Positions 61,977 through 64,000 of a stretch of DNA of 64,000 bases are shown in pieces. The notes beneath the pieces were generated by a model. The model was not told the origin of the DNA and did no database searches. It worked only from the letters and a program-made list of their open reading frames with translations. Origin of the DNA: Porphyridium purpureum (lineage: Eukaryota; Rhodophyta; Bangiophyceae; Porphyridiales; Porphyridiaceae); the NCBI GenBank assembly GCA_008690995.1, contig VRMN01000007.1, positions 372,001-436,000 on the forward strand. The letters run 5' to 3'. The stretch's first letter is position 1; every line of letters begins with the position of its first letter. The position numbers and the translations under genes were made by a program.

Positions 61977-62885
61977 ATGGCGCTGAACGCCAATATTATT
62001 GCGCAAAATACCAGCGAATTAAAGGCACGCGAGTATGCGCTGCACGCGATGATCACCGACTCCAAGCTTGCGCGTGTTGAGGCAGAACTGCATAGTCTGC
62101 GCAACGATGTCAATGAACTCATCGATATCTTGAAGCAGTGCGAGTGGCAGCGTGTATCGCTTCCGACGCCTCCGATGGAGCCCCGTGTAAAGTATCCCAC
62201 CGAGTCAAGCTTTCACGCAGAACTGGTCTGGCTACGTGCATCGATGGTCAATGCACAGCAAGGTTTGACTGGCTTCTTGGCTGGAGTCGACTGTGCGTAC
62301 ACGGGATGTAAGGAGAAGCATAGTGTACCTGAGCTGGTGATGGTGGAATGGCCAGAGAAGAATGCGGACGGTTGGCCAGCGAGGGTTGAGCGCATCGACG
62401 ATGTACAATCACCGATCCCCGAGGCAATTCTATTGGAACATCCGGCGTTCGATATGCGATTGAAAACCAAAAACCATCGGATCAGTCGCGTGTATGTGCG
62501 CTTCGAAGGTCGGCCCTTGACAGTTGAGCTTGTTGGGGCTCGTGCTCTGCCAGACGTCAACGTGATCTGGAGCAAATTGTCATCGTACTTACTGGTCCGC
62601 TGGAATATCAAAGGTTCATGCCGTTATCCTTGGCCTGATTATTCGTGGGTTGCTCAGGATAAGATTCGCGGAGTGTTCGAATGTTTCGAGGCCACGTACG
62701 GTTCTGCTTGTATCAAGTTTGGATTATCGAAGCGCTCTGCCGATGCAGCTATGGATGCTCCTCTGGCGTGCTCGCGTGACTGTGTCAGCGGATCCTGTCG
62801 CAGACGCGGCCGCGTGGCGGCCGACTTGATCACTGATTGCAGACGTGCGCACGATTACTTACTTCAGGCAACGCATGGCCTTTAA
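61977..62885 (+). CDS. unrecognised protein behind a heat-shock-type promoter
   Basis: A 302-residue protein. Residues 10-60 form an amphipathic coiled coil (AREYALHAMITDSKLARVEA, SLRNDVNELIDILKQ). The middle is mixed, with LLEHPAFDMRLKTKNHRISR and YVRFEGRPLTVELVGARALP, a likely beta-rich core. The C-terminus contains a Cys/Arg patch (CSRDCVSGSCRRRGR). No signal peptide or membrane span, and no family recognised. The frame has a good promoter: paired heat-shock-like elements, TATA box and a short purine-rich leader. It is probably a real, stress-inducible gene. Confidence 0.6.
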   Translation: MALNANIIAQNTSELKAREYALHAMITDSKLARVEAELHSLRNDVNELIDILKQCEWQRVSLPTPPMEPRVKYPTESSFHAELVWLRASMVNAQQGLTGFLAGVDCAYTGCKEKHSVPELVMVEWPEKNADGWPARVERIDDVQSPIPEAILLEHPAFDMRLKTKNHRISRVYVRFEGRPLTVELVGARALPDVNVIWSKLSSYLLVRWNIKGSCRYPWPDYSWVAQDKIRGVFECFEATYGSACIKFGLSKRSADAAMDAPLACSRDCVSGSCRRRGRVAADLITDCRRAHDYLLQATHGL

Positions 62886-63719
62886 CGATATGAAACATTT
62901 ACATTCCATTCAACGTCACATAAACCAGCGATGTTTGCACTCCGGAGCAGTTCGCGGTTCAGATCCCTCGGCATTCGCTCAGTCCTCTGCATCGCTACTT
63001 TCCTCCTCTCCAGAACCGCTGGCCTCCACGCTCTAGGTGCTCTCCTCAGACGACGACGTTTTCTCATGCGTTGCACTTGTGCCGAGGGCTGATTTTGATG
63101 CTTCACTCTCAGCGATTTTCTTTTCTCTTTCACCGCGACACAGAGTGTGGACGCTATACACCACTGTGCACTAATACTACTGCCAAATACCCACAACTGA
63201 ACAGAGGAATCAAATGCGCGGGAAAAAAGTATTCTCCCAGTAAATACACGCCGATGACTGCAAGTATGATTCTAAGCTAGATCACACGGAAAGACGGAAG
63301 CGCCCTACTTCTCCACCCGATTCCTGGGTCAAATGTCGAGAAATAATGACACTTTCCAGATTGTGACTGCTTCTAAGCGTGGCTTCCTTTCGAACCCAAT
63401 GCCCAGCCGCCGCGCCCAAATACTGGCTCTCTCGCCGGAACCTGCTCTACCACCGCGGCCCTGTATTCGAAGCCCCACTCTGCCGCTTCGTATGCTATGC
63501 ACTTACACCATCAGTGCTGGTCAGCTCAAGAGGCTCAGTCTGATCCTTTGCATCCATCATAAATTTGACCCTTTTCAAATCTTAAAGTCTAGCCAAGCAT
63601 TCCCATATTGCACGTATTGTGAAACTACGCCATTTTAGTAATAATATTTGAATAGTGCGGTGATGTAATGCACACCAACAACTTGAAGAAAATAGCGTCA
63701 ACTTAGACGCACGCGAAGA
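62886..63719. other. intergenic, nothing recognised
   Basis: Lower GC than the left part of the window; short frames only. Confidence 0.45.
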
Positions 63720-63850
63720 AAGGGTCGGACGAGTGGGTCGGACGAGTGGGTCGGACGATAGGACGGGACGAGTGGGCCGGACGATAGGACGGGACGAGTG
63801 GGCCGGACGATAGGACGGGACGAGTGGGCCGGACGAGAGGACGAGACGAT
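63720..63850. repeat. 26-bp GC-rich minisatellite
   Basis: Tandem units of 26 bp built from GGACGATAGGACGGGACGAG plus TGGGCC, with at least three near-perfect copies and shorter degenerate copies (GGGTCGGACGAGT) to the left and right (63720-63880). Open frames through it are a by-product. Confidence 0.85.
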
Positions 63851-64000
63851 TGGACGGCGCGAGGGGGCCGTGCGAGGGGAGTTAAAGAGATTCGGCGCAT
63901 AGGCATGGATAGTCGTGAGAGCCTCGCCCACAAGCCGTGGCATCGTCGTCGAGAGAAAAGATTACAATGCGATGGTGTCAACTGCGATTTTTCACCGCCT

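Noticed and set aside
1-64000. CRISPR array, rRNA or retrovirus-like element
   Set aside because: No regular spacer array, rRNA core sequence, long terminal repeat or polymerase/integrase motif was recognised on either strand.

Overview
The window looks like nuclear DNA of a unicellular red alga, probably Porphyridium-like. This is inferred from gene content. There is a plastid sulfolipid gene (SQD1) with a transit-peptide-like leader starting Met-Ala-Phe. Core eukaryotic genes (FCF1, SNU114/EFTUD2, mitochondrial Lon, type II PI4-kinase, choline/ethanolamine kinase, Lifeguard) are each one long uninterrupted frame. Two proteins also carry bacterial-type folds. No spliceosomal intron is needed for any gene I could identify. 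Several genes have a clear TATA box 40-190 nt upstream of the first ATG.

Layout. 1-2101 (-): secreted protein with a choice-of-anchor-L-like region, HYR and PKD domains, running off the left edge. 4.5-6.9 kb (+): NT-C2/coiled-coil protein and an RsuA/RluF-type pseudouridine synthase. 8.9 kb (+): small hydrophobic protein with a TATA box. 9.6-15.0 kb: arm A of a large inverted duplication, carrying a helical-bundle/kinase/Sel1 gene (+). 15.05-15.44 kb: dense TGTCATC/GATGACA array. 15.9-28.9 kb: MntC-like metal-binding protein (+), PI4-kinase (-), SNU114 (-) head-to-head with choline/ethanolamine kinase (+), Lifeguard protein (+). 30.5-35.9 kb: arm B of the duplication with the second helical-bundle/kinase/Sel1 gene (-). 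36.3-46.9 kb: endonuclease/exonuclease/phosphatase-fold protein, Lon tail-to-tail with FCF1, a MYB protein, a KH-Smr protein and a small hypothetical. 51.6-56.1 kb: PH-domain kinase with a degenerate nucleotide site, tail-to-tail with SQD1. 57-64 kb: lower-GC area with an unrecognised gene family (one long copy, one decayed inverted copy), a hairpin, a gene behind heat-shock-like elements and a 26-bp minisatellite.

Most interesting: the two paralogues that join an N-terminal four-helix-bundle/brace region resembling the MLKL/CBL-type adaptor domain to an apparently active tyrosine-kinase-like domain and C-terminal Sel1 repeats. Their 5.4-kb duplicated blocks include about 1 kb upstream of the start codon and 1.3 kb downstream. 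The downstream part holds an opposed reading frame that aligns without gaps between the copies. This could be a membrane or cell-death signalling family, but that function is inference.

No rRNA, tRNA, CRISPR or recognisable retrovirus-like element was found. Many long open frames in the GC-rich strand opposite real genes, and in pyrimidine-rich intergenic DNA, were judged shadows. Start sites given here are ATG codons checked in the sequence.
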